Below are positions 38,601 to 53,600 of a stretch of DNA of 54,212 bases, piece after piece. Made by a program: the position numbers and the translations under genes. Numbering within the stretch: position 1 is the stretch's first letter; each line of letters starts with the position of its first letter. Where the stretch lies: positions 1 to 54,212 of the forward strand of contig PEAM01000028.1 of assembly GCA_002753565.1 (NCBI GenBank). The letters run 5' to 3'. The DNA comes from Magnetococcales bacterium. GTDB lineage: Bacteria > Pseudomonadota > Magnetococcia > Magnetococcales > JADFYX01. Under the pieces are notes generated by a model, which was given only the letters and a program-made list of their open reading frames with translations, was not told the origin of the DNA and did no database searches.

Positions 38601-41600
38601 ACCGGAAAGAATCGCCTGATTGGTGGCATTCAGTAGAATGCGGCTGTCGGCCTCCCGGGTGACAACATGACCATCCACACGCAGGTTGGCAGCCGAGAGG
38701 TGAACCTGCTCCTGGGCTTCTACCAAGCCGTCGTTCCCGGACACCCCCCCCGAGGCGATAAAAAGGTTGGCGTCAGAGGCAAGATAGATAGCCGAGTTAT
38801 CACCACGGGTCTTAACGATACCCTCAGCCAAAAGATGGATACCCCCCTCACTGATCATGCGCAGAGAGCTGTTGGCCTCTACCCGACCTGTGACGGTAAC
38901 ATCCCCCTTGGAGGCCACACTCAACTTGGCGACATGAACCCCGACCTCCCCACCATCCAAGGTGACCAGACGGCCCACATTGCCCGCCAGTCGAATATCA
39001 TCCGCCGCACTCAGGGCAATGGTGCCCCCCAAACCGGTCTCTATGATGCCCCCCGATTGATAGAGAGGCAAACCACCAAACACCGCATCGGTACTTGGAT
39101 CACCATTGGCGTCCACATAGCTGCCATCGGTGTCGATCAGATCGCCGTTGAGGTCGATGGCTCGCCCCAGGTCGTCCACAAGCTGCCCATCGCCATTGGT
39201 GGCATAGGTAATGGCGTTGACAAAAAGTCCGGCACCGTCAGCATTGACACCCCCAGTAAGCGCAACCCGGCTTTCGCCATGCAGGGTACCATCGACAAAA
39301 ATCATCTCTTCGGATTTTACCGTCACCTTGGAGCCAACATCCCGGCTGGCAACCAACCCCCGCACCTGAATATCCCGGTCCGCTTCCAGGAAGACATGAT
39401 GAACCGTACTGCCCGTCGGGGTGAGGACACCCCCGGCAGTGGCATCGCTCTCCACCAAAGAGGCGGCATTCATGGAGAGAGCGGTACTGGTCGCACCACC
39501 CAGGACAGAGAGACAAATATCACCACTGGCAAGGATAGCCCCCCCCATGGACTCATCCATCCCATCGCCATTGATTCCCGTACCGCCAATGGAGAGGGTA
39601 TCGGTAAGAGTCAGCGTGACATCCGCATCCAAACCCTGGCGCACCACCCCATTGCTCTCATCGATATTGGCACCGCCATAAAGAGAGCCGATCAGACTCA
39701 TGGAGCCTGCGGTGATATCCACCACACTCTCATCCTCAAAGGTCATCACCCGTGCGCCGCTGCGCAGGGTAATCAACCCCTCGGCCACCATCTCCACCCG
39801 GTTGGCGGCCCTCAGGGTGCCGCCGCTCTCATAGCGCTGCCCCAGAGGAACCGGCCCATCCTCCCCTGCCGTCGCCTCCTCTCCCAAGGTGATGGCACCC
39901 GCCGATTGCAGCACAATCCGCTGCCCGGCTCCCGCCGCTTCCACCTCACCACTGGACAGCGTAATGCTGGTTTGTGAAACCATTTTCAGCGAGCCTGCCA
40001 TCTGGATGTCGCCACTCACCGAAAGGGGTCCGGTCACATCAATCAGCATCTCAAAGTCGTTCAGATTATCTGTTGCACGGGTATTGATGACCGAGCCTTG
40101 AATCTCCACCCCTTGCCCGTTGAAACGGATCAGAGCGTCCGACTCAATACGGCCCGACTCCCGCTCAATCAGAACATCCCCCGCTGTCGAACGGATATTG
40201 ACCAGGCGCAAGTCGGCGCTGCCCATCCCCACGACACTATTAATTTGAACGTCGTTCAAGCCATTGATCAGAATCTCACCGGCGGTTCCGGTGGTCTTCA
40301 TGGTGCTGGTTCCCTCGGTGCGGATGGAGACGGTATCGGCAACCACGTTCTTGCCAGCCGTCAGAGAGATTTGATCGTCGGCTGTCAGAGAGCCGTGCAG
40401 GGTCAGGGAGTTATCCGAGCTGAGAATAATATCCGATCCAGCGCCACCGGCAATGATATCACCACGGATAACCCCATTTTTACCGGCATTAAAGGCGATG
40501 CTGCCATCCACGGTTTCGAGAAGGCCGGTCCAACCCAGATCAATGTCGGTGCCATCGGCTGACTCACCGGAGTAGAGGTTGATTCGGCTATGGGCCAACA
40601 CCTTGCCACGGATGTCCAGTTTGCCGTTGGGCCCTTCGGGGGCGCCAATGTTAATAACGGAGCCTTCCCCTGAGGCTTTGAGCATATAGGGCAGTGAGGA
40701 GGCTTGATCTCCAAGGCTTACGTTCTCATAGCCAAGAAGGTCGGCATTGAGAGAGGTTGCCAACAGGTTGAACTTGTAGGGGCTGGTCAAGTTGATCTGA
40801 CCATCCCGAAGCTTGGCTTTAAAATCGGGATCGTTGGTTGGGTCTGCGGTGGTGTAGGTATCCCCGACCGCCCAATCGGCATGATCGGAGCGCACCACAG
40901 TAAAGGAACCGCTGTCCAAAGCGGCCTGAATGTCTGCCAGAAGGTCACCATTCTGACTGTTGTCCTGGGTATCGGCTGCGGCAACGGTGATGGAGCCTGC
41001 CACCTCAAAATCGACCTTATCCAGAACAAGATCCAAGGTGACATCCTGGCTCAGCCGGCCATTGGCATACTCGGTCCAACCCGCGGCGCGAATCTCATTG
41101 GTATGGGCCGGGGCATGGAGTAAAACCGGGCCTGGTGCGTTAAGATTGATGGCACTGTTGTCACGCCAGGTGGAGAGCTGTGCCGAACCCTGCAGAATAA
41201 TACCTGGTGCATTGGGATCTTCAGCAACCCCACCGCCGTTGAAGGTGATCTCCTTCCCAGCCGCCAACTCCAGACCCAACTCGATAACCCGCTCGGCATC
41301 GATGGTCAGAGTGGAGTCGCCACCATGGGTCACTTTTTTGCGCCCCTGGTAGGTGCCGTCCGAATCCCGGACATCTTCCACATGACCGCCGGAGAGAAGC
41401 AGGCCGAGAATGTAGGCATCCCCCGTTGCCTGGACGGTAATATCACCATCCAAATTATCCGTGACCAGCTCACTGGCGCCAGAGATCTTGACCCCGGCGG
41501 TTTCCCCCAGTTGAGTCGGCGCCCCCCCCTTGACCAGAATGGCGTCAGTGGTTTGCAGGTAGCCTCCGGTCTCTACCTGGGAGCCATCCTTGGCGGTGGT

Positions 41601-44600
41601 CATTCCCCCAATCCAAGCCTGCCCCCCCGCCGCCACCTCGATGGTGGATTGCGTGGCGTTCCAGGTGGTGGTGGTACTGGCCAGGTTGCCTTCGCTGTCG
41701 AAGGTCTGGGTTACATTGCCCCCAGAAGTGACCCGCCCCATAATCTGCATGTCGTCCACCGCCGAGAGGCGAACCGTTGCACCGCTGCCATCACTGGTCA
41801 GCCCCGCGGCGGTCGCACCACCAGCCGAGTTCATGATAAACCCAAGCCCACCATCCTCCAAACTGGCCGAACCACCGTGCAGATCCACCGATCTGGCTGC
41901 CACCATGGCAGCATCCACATAGAGCTGTCCACCAGACTGCACAAAGAGGGTCGAATCCGGTCCGGCAAAGGTAACGCCATGGCTACCGATCTGCCCACCC
42001 GCAACCAAATCACCATAGAGGATCACATCTTCTGCCCCCTCGATACGGATGTCACTCCCGGCCCCTTTGGTCACCAGACGGCTGGTGGCATGGACGTAGA
42101 TACTATCCCCCCAGTCGTTGGCCCCACTGGCATTGACCGAAATATCCCCATCCACATCAATGGCCCCTTCCAGATAGACCCATTTATCCGAGTCGATGCT
42201 TAAATCGGCACCTGCCCCATAGAGCTTGATGTTACCACGCACGATGACATCATCCGTCCCGGAGAGAGAGAGGTTTTGATCCGCCCCCATGGTCAGAATC
42301 GTGCCGGTGATCAGCATGTCATAACCATCCACATGGTTTTGCAGATAGTGGGGTATGGTTTCAATCACCACCCCATCGGCATCCCGAACCACTTTGGAGG
42401 GAATGGACGAAAAATAGTCGGTATGGGCATGCAGGGCGCCGTGGCTTTCGGCCTGAAAATTATTGGAGGCGCTCAGGGAGCCACCCAACAACATTTCATG
42501 GGCAGAATTTAAATGGATGTTGGCATTGGCCCCGGTCATGAAGGGGACGGGGGTGGCACCGTAGTAGTTGAAATCCACACCTGCCATCATGGCCGAACCA
42601 GAATTGACATGAATAAAGGAGCCGGCATCAACCCCGATATCTGAATCGGCCCCGAAAGTAGCCAGCGCCCCCCCTTCCATCAGATGAAAAGCCGCACCTG
42701 TCTCTACAGCAATGGTAGAGCCCGCACCCTTGGCCTCGATAAACGAGCCAACCCGCGCCCCTTGATCCGTGGTCAGGGTGATGGTACTACCAGCGTTGGC
42801 GGTTTCGATGGTGGCCCCGGTCGAACTGATGAAGCTGAAAGGCTCGCCCCAACTGTCTGCCATCACCACGGTTTCGGTGCCGGTGGTTCCTTCCACATCC
42901 ATACGAATAGAGTCATCGGCCTTGATCCACCCAGCCACCACCATCTGCTCTTCAATATCAAAAGCGATGTTGCGGGCGGTCACCCCAGAGTCTGGGCCGG
43001 AGTCGGGCAGGTGGAGGTTAGCCATGTTGATCTGAAGAATATCGGCACTAAAGCTGACATCGTTGCCGGTAGCACGCAGGTCACCACGGATAAAAATTTC
43101 ATCGGCCTTGAAGGCGACATCATCGTAAAAGGTTGAGTCCCAGCCGTGGCTGGTCTCCAGATATTTAATGGGAGAGTCCGGCATGGTATCACCAAGGGTC
43201 ATGGCGTTGCCATCCTCCCGCCGCCCGACGCTGATCTGCTGAAATCCATCGGTCAGAGCAGCAAGATCCCGAGTGGAAAGCTCCAAGGCTCCCTGGCTGG
43301 CGGGGGCAAAATAGTAGGGCCAGTCCGCACCGGTCAGGGGATACATATCCCGAGTGGCATCATCTCCAGCGGCATTCTCTGCCGCCGACCCCAGACGATA
43401 TTCCCAAACAGCCTGATTGGCCTCAATGACCAGATTACCCGAGGCGGTGACCCTGTGTTCCCCCGAGAAAAAGTCGATGTCATCCATGGTCAGGGTGATA
43501 TCTGATCCGCTATCCAGGGCATGAATATCACCGGATTTCAGGGTCATGCGTGCATCCTCGCCAAGAAGACGCAGAGAGAGGTCACCTCCCCCCACCTCAA
43601 TGGCATGATCCTTTTTACCCTCTTGAACCACAGCGTGCCACTGGCTGGTAGCCTCGTCATCCCAATCCTGGCCCAGCTCCCAGCCATTTTCACTGGGTAC
43701 AGACAGAATCTGCAGATTGGGGTTAACCCGATGGGTCAGGGTTTTTTCAATAATCAGATCGAGATCATCCGCTTCGGTGAGAACAATATCCCCCCTGCCC
43801 GCATCGGAGGTGATGGCGGATAGCTCGGCCAACGTAGTGATAATCGGTGCCTTTATCGTACCAATAGCGTTGCCGGCCCGGGCCTGAAGATAGCCGCCGG
43901 AAGCGAGAATTTCTGATTCATTGCTGTTTAAAACAGAGCCGTCAGGGGCAACCAGACGCAACCATCCCGAACCGGCCCCATCCCAGTTGTTGCCACTGGA
44001 AACCAGCATATCCGCCTGTTGAATAATGTCTGAACCGTCACCGTAAACCCGCAGGTCCACCATGCCGTTATGTGAGGCATTCAGACGATGGGTGAGGGTG
44101 AGATCGTCGATGGTCTCAATCATGAGAGCGGTGGACTTTACATCGCTCCCCATGGTCAACGCCTCGGCAACCACCCGGAACTCGGTCTGCTGCAGATCGC
44201 TCACGCCGCCGTTGTCGGTATTGGTAAAGGAGACCTTGCCGCCAAAGCTGGTAATGGCCGAATCGGAATAGAGTCCCCCCTTGCCCATCAGGGTCAGGCG
44301 TTCGATTTCACCGTTGTTATAGTTTAAAAACTCGCGACCATTGACCATCTGGTCGGTATTCAGCTCCAGAGCGGTCTTTTTGGTCTGCTCCAGAATGATC
44401 TCATCAAACCCACCACCGTTATCCACAATATTGATGGTTCCGTCCCCCATGGTGGAGGTCGGACGTCCGGTTAAAACATGATAATCATCATCTCCACCCA
44501 GATCAGTGAGGGTGATGGTCCGCTCGGGGAAATCTCGGATGAGAACCAGATCATCGCCGCTCCCCAAGCTCAACGCATTGACCGACTCCCCAGAGGTGCG

Positions 44601-47600
44601 CAACTCAGAACCGAACTGATCGACCACACTAAAGCCACGTTTACTGAGCGTCGCCGTCACGGCACTGCTCATGCCAGAAAAGTCCAGTGCCACAAAGCCA
44701 TCCCGGTCTTTGAGCTTGTCGTTACCGTAATTTTCGACAAAATGATAACTGTCGTCTCCGGCGCCCCCTTCCAGACGATCCTCACCCAGACCACCGTCAA
44801 GACTATCCCGGCCCGCCAGACCTTTCAGGCGGTCATTCCCCGCCCCACCAATCAGTTGGTCATCACCATTGCCACCGGTGAGTTGATCATCCCCGTCGCC
44901 ACCATCCATTCGGGTCGAACCGGTTGCGCCAGCCACAATGGAGAGTTCATCCTCTCCCCTGCCACCAATAAGCTCACCACCCGCGCTGCCCAGAGTCAGA
45001 ATATCGTCTCCGTCCCCCCCATCTGCCACCACCCGCACCCCGGAGAGGCGAGAAGCATCGAGAATATCATCGCCATCACCCAGGTTGACCACCACCTCAT
45101 CAATTCCAGAGAAGGTCTGATACCAGCCGTCAAACTCAACAGAGACCTCGCCACCAGAACCGTACAGGGTAAACACCTCGCCACCCTCTTCCATATCGAA
45201 ATATTGGCGCAGAGAGGCCCGGTCTCCCCCATTGAGGGTCAGGGTAGTGCCGGACTGTTCCGCAAGGGTGGGTTCGACGTATGGGGCGTTATATTCAAAG
45301 GAGAAAAGCTCCTGCTCAAACAGCCGCATCTCGACGATATTTTCCCATCCTATCAAGGGGATGTAGATATCCGCATAAGCATCGGCATAGAGATTGGCCC
45401 CGCCGTCGATATTGAACAGGTTGGTAAAACCTCCCCCTTCATACGCATACATTGTGGCCATCTCGGAGGCACGGATTTTGCCGTCGCTCTCCATGGTGAA
45501 CCCAGAGACATAACCGTCGGCATCTTTGGTGAGCACCGAGCGGGCGATATCTTGGAGGTCAAAATCGGTGAAAAACTCAATCCCTCCCTCCAAGCCCCCC
45601 CGGACAATGGCCAGATTAACCGCCGCTTCAATGGCAATGCGAAAATCGGTGGTCAACTCCGGCTTGTCGTGGGTAGTCCCCAGGGCAAAGTCCGAAACCC
45701 AGAAACCGTCCAGAACATGGAGGTAGTTACCGGTATCCAGCGCCTTGCGAATACCGTAGGTGTCGTAGCCAAAGGCCAGGTCGACATTGGCCTCCAGTTC
45801 GGCCTTACCAAAAATACCCAACGATGCCGGTCCAACATTAAAGCCAACAAGGGGTACCTGAAACCCTTTTTCAAAGGTGAGAATCGGCATTTCATAGGTA
45901 AACAGGGTGGCATCACCCCCGGTCATGATATTCATCCAGTTGCCGATATCGGTGATATACTCGACAAACTGAAAACCGGAACGACCATTTTTACTCGCCC
46001 CACCGGTGGTCCCTGAAGAGCCATTCTGAACACTGTTAATCTTATCCAACAGAGCGCTATCCACATCGGGAACCGCCCCACTCCAAGGGGAGACCGAATG
46101 AACCTTGTTGGTGCCAAGATTCATGATATCGCCAAGCAAAATCTCCCCTCCATCACCCCAAGAACGAATCTCGGCAGGAAGATCGAGCATATATTTAGCG
46201 GCGTAGACGAAGGTCCAATCGATGGGCTTTTTACCCTGCAACTGCAAGCCTAAGTTGATCAACTCCATCACGTTGGGGGGGTTGACCAAAATATCCAGAC
46301 CGGAAATGGTTGTGGTCAAGGCATCAAGGACAGGCCGGGTAGGCTCCAGGATGGAGCTGACGTTATCGGCAATAGGGAGAAGAAAATCATCCAGTAAAGA
46401 GCCGACATCCAGACGCAACTGCTCCAGGTTGATGGTCGGTGCCACCACCGCCTTGTTAATGTCCCAATCCCAATCCAGGGTCAGATCCCCTTTGAGCGTA
46501 GGAAGTCCCCCCACATCGGGAACAGCAAGGGTTACCCCCAGATCCAACTGCCCATCCATGCCAAAGTCGACATCAAAGGCCGATTCATCCCGAGCGCTGA
46601 TCTCATTCAGGGAGAGCCGTCCACGGTCATTGCCGTTGTAGTCCAGGGTTACACCGCCAAACAGCCCACCAGGCTGAAAGCCCGCCTTGTTGGGGTCGAT
46701 ATCGTGATCTGTCAGGGTGGCCTGGAAGAAAAGCAGCTCCCCGGTGGCCTGGAAGGGGGTGGTCACGCTGGCGTTGTTGGGTGAACCATCCAGGAAAAAG
46801 GAGACACCGGCGGTTAACTCCTCTTTTTGAAGATCATCAACCAGATAAAAACCATCGGTGACGGAGAGACCGAGACCAAAGTCGTAATGCCAATCCACCT
46901 CCATGGCAAAACCGCCATCGATGTTCATCTCAAAGCCCGGCAGATTGAAATCCAACGGCAGATCCAAACCATCGCCGTACAGGGTGCCGCCCAACTGCAT
47001 CTCCAGCTGAATGGCGTCGGCTTCCAGTAAGGAGCTGTCGGGATTCCACGACTCAAGCCGATGACCGTCCACGTCATACCAACCAGCGGCAATATCCTCG
47101 ATGGTAACCGTTGCATCGCCGTTGGTGTCGAGAATCAGGCCAAGGTTTTCCGGCCCAAAAACATCAAAAAGAGCCTGACGGGTGATGGCGACTCCGCCAC
47201 CACTGTTGCTGAGCTTGTCACGCAGATCGGAGAGCAGACCGGTGCGCATATCTTGAACAAAGGTGGCGACAGAACCCAACGCATCGCCAACCAGAGGAAG
47301 ATCCTGACTCACAGCATGGCCAAAAATATCTTGTACCGCGCCCAAGCCAAAATCCACCCCGTCGATAATCCGCTCCGGAGAGTTGATCAAACCAAGGATG
47401 GAGTACTCTCCCATCAGATTGTCAAAAGTTCCGGCAATATCCGGTGTTTCAATGACAATGGCAGGCAGATCTCCCAACCCAACCTCACCAGCCAAACCAT
47501 CCATCAAGGCCAACAACCCCCGCTCACTCCAGGCCGAATTGGAGAGTACTTTCAGAGGTTCCGGCAACGCAACACGGGCGCCGCCTATCTCCAAGGCCGT

Positions 47601-50600
47601 GGGCAGATTAACCGCAAACTGGGCGGTGGAGGTCAACACCAGGTTGTCGGAAAAGCGTTCCCGATCAAAGTGAAACTTGCCATCATCCCCAGGGGAGCCG
47701 CTTTTTTGGTTCAGGGCCAGAGTAACCGTGGCAAAATCATCGGTAGCGGCATTGCCATCAGCATCCAGAATAAGCGAGCCACCATCGACCCCCAGGCTCA
47801 TCAGGCCGACATCAAAGCCCAACTCCAGATCACTCCCCGACAGGCGCACCCCTATTTCGGCACGGGTCCCCTCCCCCAGTGCTGCGTCATAATCGTAGAG
47901 GAAAAATTCCGGATCATCCTCGCCGGCAAAGTGAATGCCCGAGTCCACCACCAACTCCGCGTAGCTCTCCAAGGAGATGCCGGCTCCGGCGTTGATGGTG
48001 TCGACCAGAAAATCCAGACCATCCAAAGCCGACGGATCAATACCAGCCGCCTCCTTCAGTAGCTCCAGATCCAGACCAAAGCGGTACATGTCAGAGAAGA
48101 CCAGAGCATAATCCATATGGATTTTAAGGTCGTCCCCATCCAACACCAACGCAAACTTCTGGTTGTTCCAAGCAGCGTCATTATCGTCCTGAATACCCAG
48201 AGCCTGTTCAAAAACAGACTCCACATTCTGTATGCTCCCCTGTGGATCTTCTGCGGCGGTCTCAATCCGTGCCAAAAGCTGGTCCGTCACATCCAACGTC
48301 TGGGCCAGAGAGACATTGACGACCGGCAGCTCAAACGAATAGAAGGATTGCTCTTCCAGGCTCTCTTGAAGAAAACTGACCCCCTCACGGGTCGCATGGA
48401 CAATATCCAGAAAGCTGAGATTTTTATAATCAAACGAGGTACCCAGATCCGGCAATACCGTCACCAGATCGTTGGCATCCACCTGACCGGTGGCAATCAG
48501 GTTCTCTATGTTGACGCTCTGGGTCGGGTCGGTGTAATAGACCACCGAATCGCCAATATTAAGGGGGTTTTTGGCGTGAATGGCTATTTCCAGGTTATCG
48601 GCCAAGGGGGCTCCACCGGCTATGCCACCCTCTGCCAAGGCCAACCCTTTCAACACGGCAGAGGCTTCGGCCTCCAGAGAGAAACCCAACGCATCACCCA
48701 GATCCCCCTGAACAATATCCCCCAGAGAGAACCGTTTAGCATCCTCCAGACCCGTACCCCGATCCAGAGCCAGCTTGGCGGTGGCCCCAGCATGGACCAA
48801 AGAGCCGCTCCCAGCTCCTCCTGCTGTCAGACCGATAAAACCCAACTCGGCTGATACCGCCGGATCGGTAACATCCATCGCCATGGTTCCGGTCAGGGAG
48901 AGGTCCGCAAAGCCCATGACCAACCCCTCCTCCAACACAAATCCGACGGCGTTGTGGCTTGAGGTCGCGCTGTGGTCCAAAATCAGGGTATGGGTGTCCT
49001 CTACCCCGGTCACCGTAAAGGTTTCACCGGCAATGGTCAGATCGAATCCCACCAGATGCGCATCAAAACGGGAGATGGTCGAGGTGAGCTGGTTGGAACC
49101 GGCCACTACCACCCCGTCGGTACCTTTGAGGGTCTCACCGTCCATGTCGACAAAGAGACTCAACCCCCCGTTAATCGCCCCGGTCAGCTCGGCGGTTGCA
49201 TCGGTGGAGATCTCCAAAACATCGCCAAGATCCAGGGCAAAATCCAGATCGGTGGCATAGGTTGCAGTGTGATCAAAGGTGAGGGGGATGGAAAAAAGGT
49301 TGGTGACAGGATCGTAGGTTATCGCGACCCCTCCTGTCACACCAGATTGATTGATGGCTGTCACCAGCTCCTGAACAGTGACAATCTGCTCTAATGGCTC
49401 ATGAAGGGTAAAGGAGAGACCCTCCACACTGCTCTCCATATATTTATTCAAAACCAAACTGTTGGCATCGGTAACCTGGCGAATTTTAAACAGACCGACC
49501 CCATCGATGGATATCTGCTTATTGACCAACTCCTGGGTAAAGCCCCCCACAGAAGAGGTCACCACCTTGCTGCCCGCCTGTATGCTCAAGCTGGCATCCT
49601 CCATGAGATCGGTCAGAAGATCGACGGAATCTCGATAGAAGTTGATCTTGTCGTACACCTCAGCCTTGAAGGCGTTACCCAGATCCAGAACCTGATCCAG
49701 CGCCCCACGGGTAAAGGGGATCTCGGCGGTCAGCTCGTTATCGCGGACCGTATCGAGAAATTCGATCAGGTCGGGAAACATGAGGATGACATCCACCACC
49801 GACAGGTTGGAAAAATCCATCAGACGATCAAAGTTGACCGTCTCCAACTGCAACGCCCCGCCAGAGAGGGGCGCCCCTTTAATGATCAGCTGAGCAGCCC
49901 CGGCTGCATCGGCAAGATCAACCCCTGCAACCGAAGCGAAGACCGGCAACGACACATCAACCCGGTCCTGACCCGGCGTCACCTGAAACTGACCATCGAC
50001 CAGAGAGGCCGAACCACGAAGATCCACCTCGATTCGACCCGGATCAGAGGAGGTGCCGATTCCCAGGGCCACCGGGCCATAAACCGCCGTTGTCACCAGA
50101 TTATCCACCAACCCGTTGACCTTGAAACCCAGATGGTTGACATCAAAAGAGCTGATGCCACTGTTCCAGTCCATGGTAAAGCCAAGGTCGATATCGGAGA
50201 CCATGGTCAGATCCAAGTCGATATCACGCTCCAACGCCAAACCAAATTGGGCCGCCTCATCCCCCAGGCTAAAATCGATGCTACTGTTATTGGTCACCGA
50301 TCCCTGCAGAGCGATCTGCAGTCCGCTATCATTTAAAACAATGTTCAAATCATCACCGGAGAGTCCCGGCAGGGTGGGGATCCACTCGGTACGGAGAAAA
50401 TCAATCAGACCGGTCAGCGTTGGCCCCTCGGCATACTGCCCGTAAGGAATAAGCTCCTCAGGATCTGGAATAAAGGGGAGAAGGGTTGCTTCGCTATAAA
50501 GGTGGGGTTCCAGATAGTGCTGAACATAGTCACCCAGAGCCAAGATATTGCCAATATCCAAAATGGTTGCCAGGTTGCTGTCGATTCCGGGAATATTCAT

Positions 50601-53600
50601 CCCCAAGGGGTTGGAATCATCCAGATTGCCGGGCTTGAAATCCTCGGCAATGGCGATGACCTTACCTGCAGCACTGTGCAACGACTCACCAAGAAAACCG
50701 CTCAAGCTGAGATCCAGTGTGCCGACATCGATGGATTTTACCATCTTACCCGTGGTAAAAGAGACCGCTTTTCCATCCACAACCGTATCGATGGCCTTAC
50801 CCAGGGTGTTGGCCTTAACCTGAACAGGGCCAGAAAAGGTTAAATCTCCTGCCCCCGCCACGCTCACCGTACCGGCTCCCACCAAGGCATAGGCGGGTGA
50901 ACCGAGATTATCCGCCTTGATCACCATCCCCAAAGAGCCAGACGACAGGGAGCCGGGGCCGATGGCGGCGGTGATGCCACTGCCAGAGAGGTGCAGCTCT
51001 GGCGCAGCCAAGGTGCCGGCTGTGGTGATGGCAAAGGTGCCGGAAAGATTGGCAACCCCTTCAATACCCAGTGAGAGATCCCCCTCTGCCCGCATGCTGG
51101 CATCGCTCAACGACAACCCACCAATGGTGCTGCTGGCAAAGTTCACCACTTTATCCGCTGCATTAGCGGAGCCATTGACCAAAATATCCATGTCAATGGT
51201 GGGGAGGGTGAACCCCTCCAGCCCCAAGATACGCCCCGCACCGGCATTGGCGGCAAGTCCATAATAGAAGGCGGTATCGCCGAGTGTTGTGGGTTTGAGC
51301 AAAGTGGCATTAAAGCTGGCCCCATCCAGGAGGAAGCCGGCCGCTTGGGGAGAGCCCACCGGGCCATTGATGCCGACAAAAGCCTGGGCATTGGCAGCAC
51401 TGAAGGTGAGGCCGGTCATGGATTGCATGTCGCCGTTACTCAGAACAGCCTGAAGATCGCTCTCTCGGACTATGTTGAGCTGCCCCTTTAAACCGGCAAA
51501 CTGGGCCAGATCCAAGCCAATATCCCCAACGCCAGCAAACAGCTCCCCCTCCAACCCGTCAAAATCGAAGGTAAACAGCTCTCCACCCGTATCGACATGG
51601 AGGGTATTGGCAGACCAATCCACTACATCCAAGGTTTGAATACCCCGGTTGATGTCAAAAACAAGGTTGTCCGCCACCACCCGAACATCTCCGGGAACCC
51701 CCGTAAGAGAGGCCGAATCGGCCTTCATCTTCAAGGCCTGCCAGGAGCGGGTACCCACCTCTTCGGCCAGGGAGACCAGCGCAAAATCCGCCCCCTCCAG
51801 AGCCAACCCCATGGCGTTGTCTGCTCCCGGAGCGCCATCCAGCCCCAGCCAGGCCGAGACATCACTGGCACGAATCACCACCTGATCCACACTCACCAGA
51901 TCCGATGCCACCATCACCTGGGAGGTGCTCTTCTCTACCCCAATCTGCCCCGTAGCGGTCAAAAGGCCGTCCACCTCAAGCCCAGCCTGCCCGGCAACAC
52001 TTAACAGCTGATCTGCCGTGGCTTGAACCCGCAGCAACTGGTCTCCGACAATGACCTGTTTATCCACTGCCTGACCGGTCTGATTGATCATGACCGTCAG
52101 GTCACTGCCCGTCACACCAACCCCACCGATTCCGGTAATATTGACATCCCCACCGGTTGCCAAAGCCCAACCGTCAGATTGGTTGGTGCCTGCCATGGTG
52201 TCCCGCGTGCCAAGCAGAACAATAGCTGCACTGCCACCCGCCAGCTCCGCCCCCAGACCACCGCCCACACTCAGATCGCCTACCACGTTGGTGGCAGCAA
52301 TGGTCATCTCGGTGGTGATCAGATCGTCCATCTCATCACCATTACTATCCACACCGTTGCCGGTCGAAGTGCTGGAGAAGACAAAATCACCGCTTATACT
52401 GCCCGCCCCACCCGGCAGGCTGAGGGTGGCACCATCCACCGAAAATGTCTGAACATAGGCCGATGTGGCAAACTGCAAGGCGACCTCTTGCTGACCATTG
52501 TTGACAAGTTCATCTACCGGCATGCCCAGGGTATTGAGCTTGATACCCACCGAGTCCGACAGACCCCAGCCATCAAGACCAATCAAACCGGGCACACCCG
52601 ATGCCGACAGAGCAACACCCGGCTGGCCGTCTGCCCCTTTTTGCACCACCAAAGCCAGATTATCCGACTGCACCTCCAGCCCGACCCCACCCTGAAGATC
52701 GCCCACACGGGCCACCACATCCTTAGAGCCAAATTTTAATTTTTGAACACCGTCCACAACCTCTTTTTCGATGGCAAAATCACCGGTAAGGGAGGCAAAA
52801 TCGGCAATCGTGATGCTCATGTCTGGCAGCGAAATGCCAAACCCCAGGTTGGCGGGCAGATCCAGATCCAGCCCCTCGAAGTCAAACCCAGAAAAATCAA
52901 CATCCAACTCATTCAGGTGAATGCCGACACTGGGGATATCGAAGGAGAAGCCAGGAATATCGATTGAGGCGGAAAAGTCCAGATCCAGGGCAAAACCATC
53001 CGGGGTAAAGAGCAGGTCGCCAAGACCATCAAACAGATTAAGAGAGAAGCCGTCAAAATCAAAATCGATTCCCAACCCAGACAGATTGAGGCCAAACCCC
53101 CTATCCGGCAGCCCCGGCATATCCGGCAAGTTGATCAGGTCAAAATTAAAATCCCCGATAACCGGCAGACCGAACAGATCGAAATCAACCGCAACATCCG
53201 GCATATGGAAGGTGGGCAGCTTCAAGCCCAAATCGCCAAAGTCCAGAGAGAGGTCGGGACTCAATTCAAAGGCCCCAAAACCGGGCAGCCCCCATTCGGC
53301 GGTCCAGTCCATGTTGGGTAGGGCAAGCTCGGGCAAATTTGGCAGGCTGGCAGGTGGCAAGGCCCAGTTGAACGTAAACCACTCCGACCCCAAATCCGGC
53401 GCAAACGACCACGGCCCCAAATCGATGCTATCCATGATACCCGCCAAGCTGAACCACTGGCGTGCCATATTGATGTTAAAATCGGTATCCACGCTAAAGT
53501 CGTGAGAAAAGCTGAAGGCAAAATCCAACCCCTCAAAACCGACTGACCAATCCGGCATACCCGGCACACCCAAATCCAGATCCACATCCAATCCGGCAAA

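Noticed and set aside
26930-43900. Recurring GATATC-containing words as regulatory sites
   Set aside because: They are the codons for the G-D-I phrase of the beta-repeat units and keep the reading frame.
44478-46016. Long + strand open frame of 512 codons opposite the giant gene (likewise 35550-36818 and 38667-39977)
   Set aside because: They lie antisense to a clearly coding frame with strong codon bias. Their translations are rich in G, H, Q and I without domains and have no ribosome-binding sites, as expected for shadow frames.
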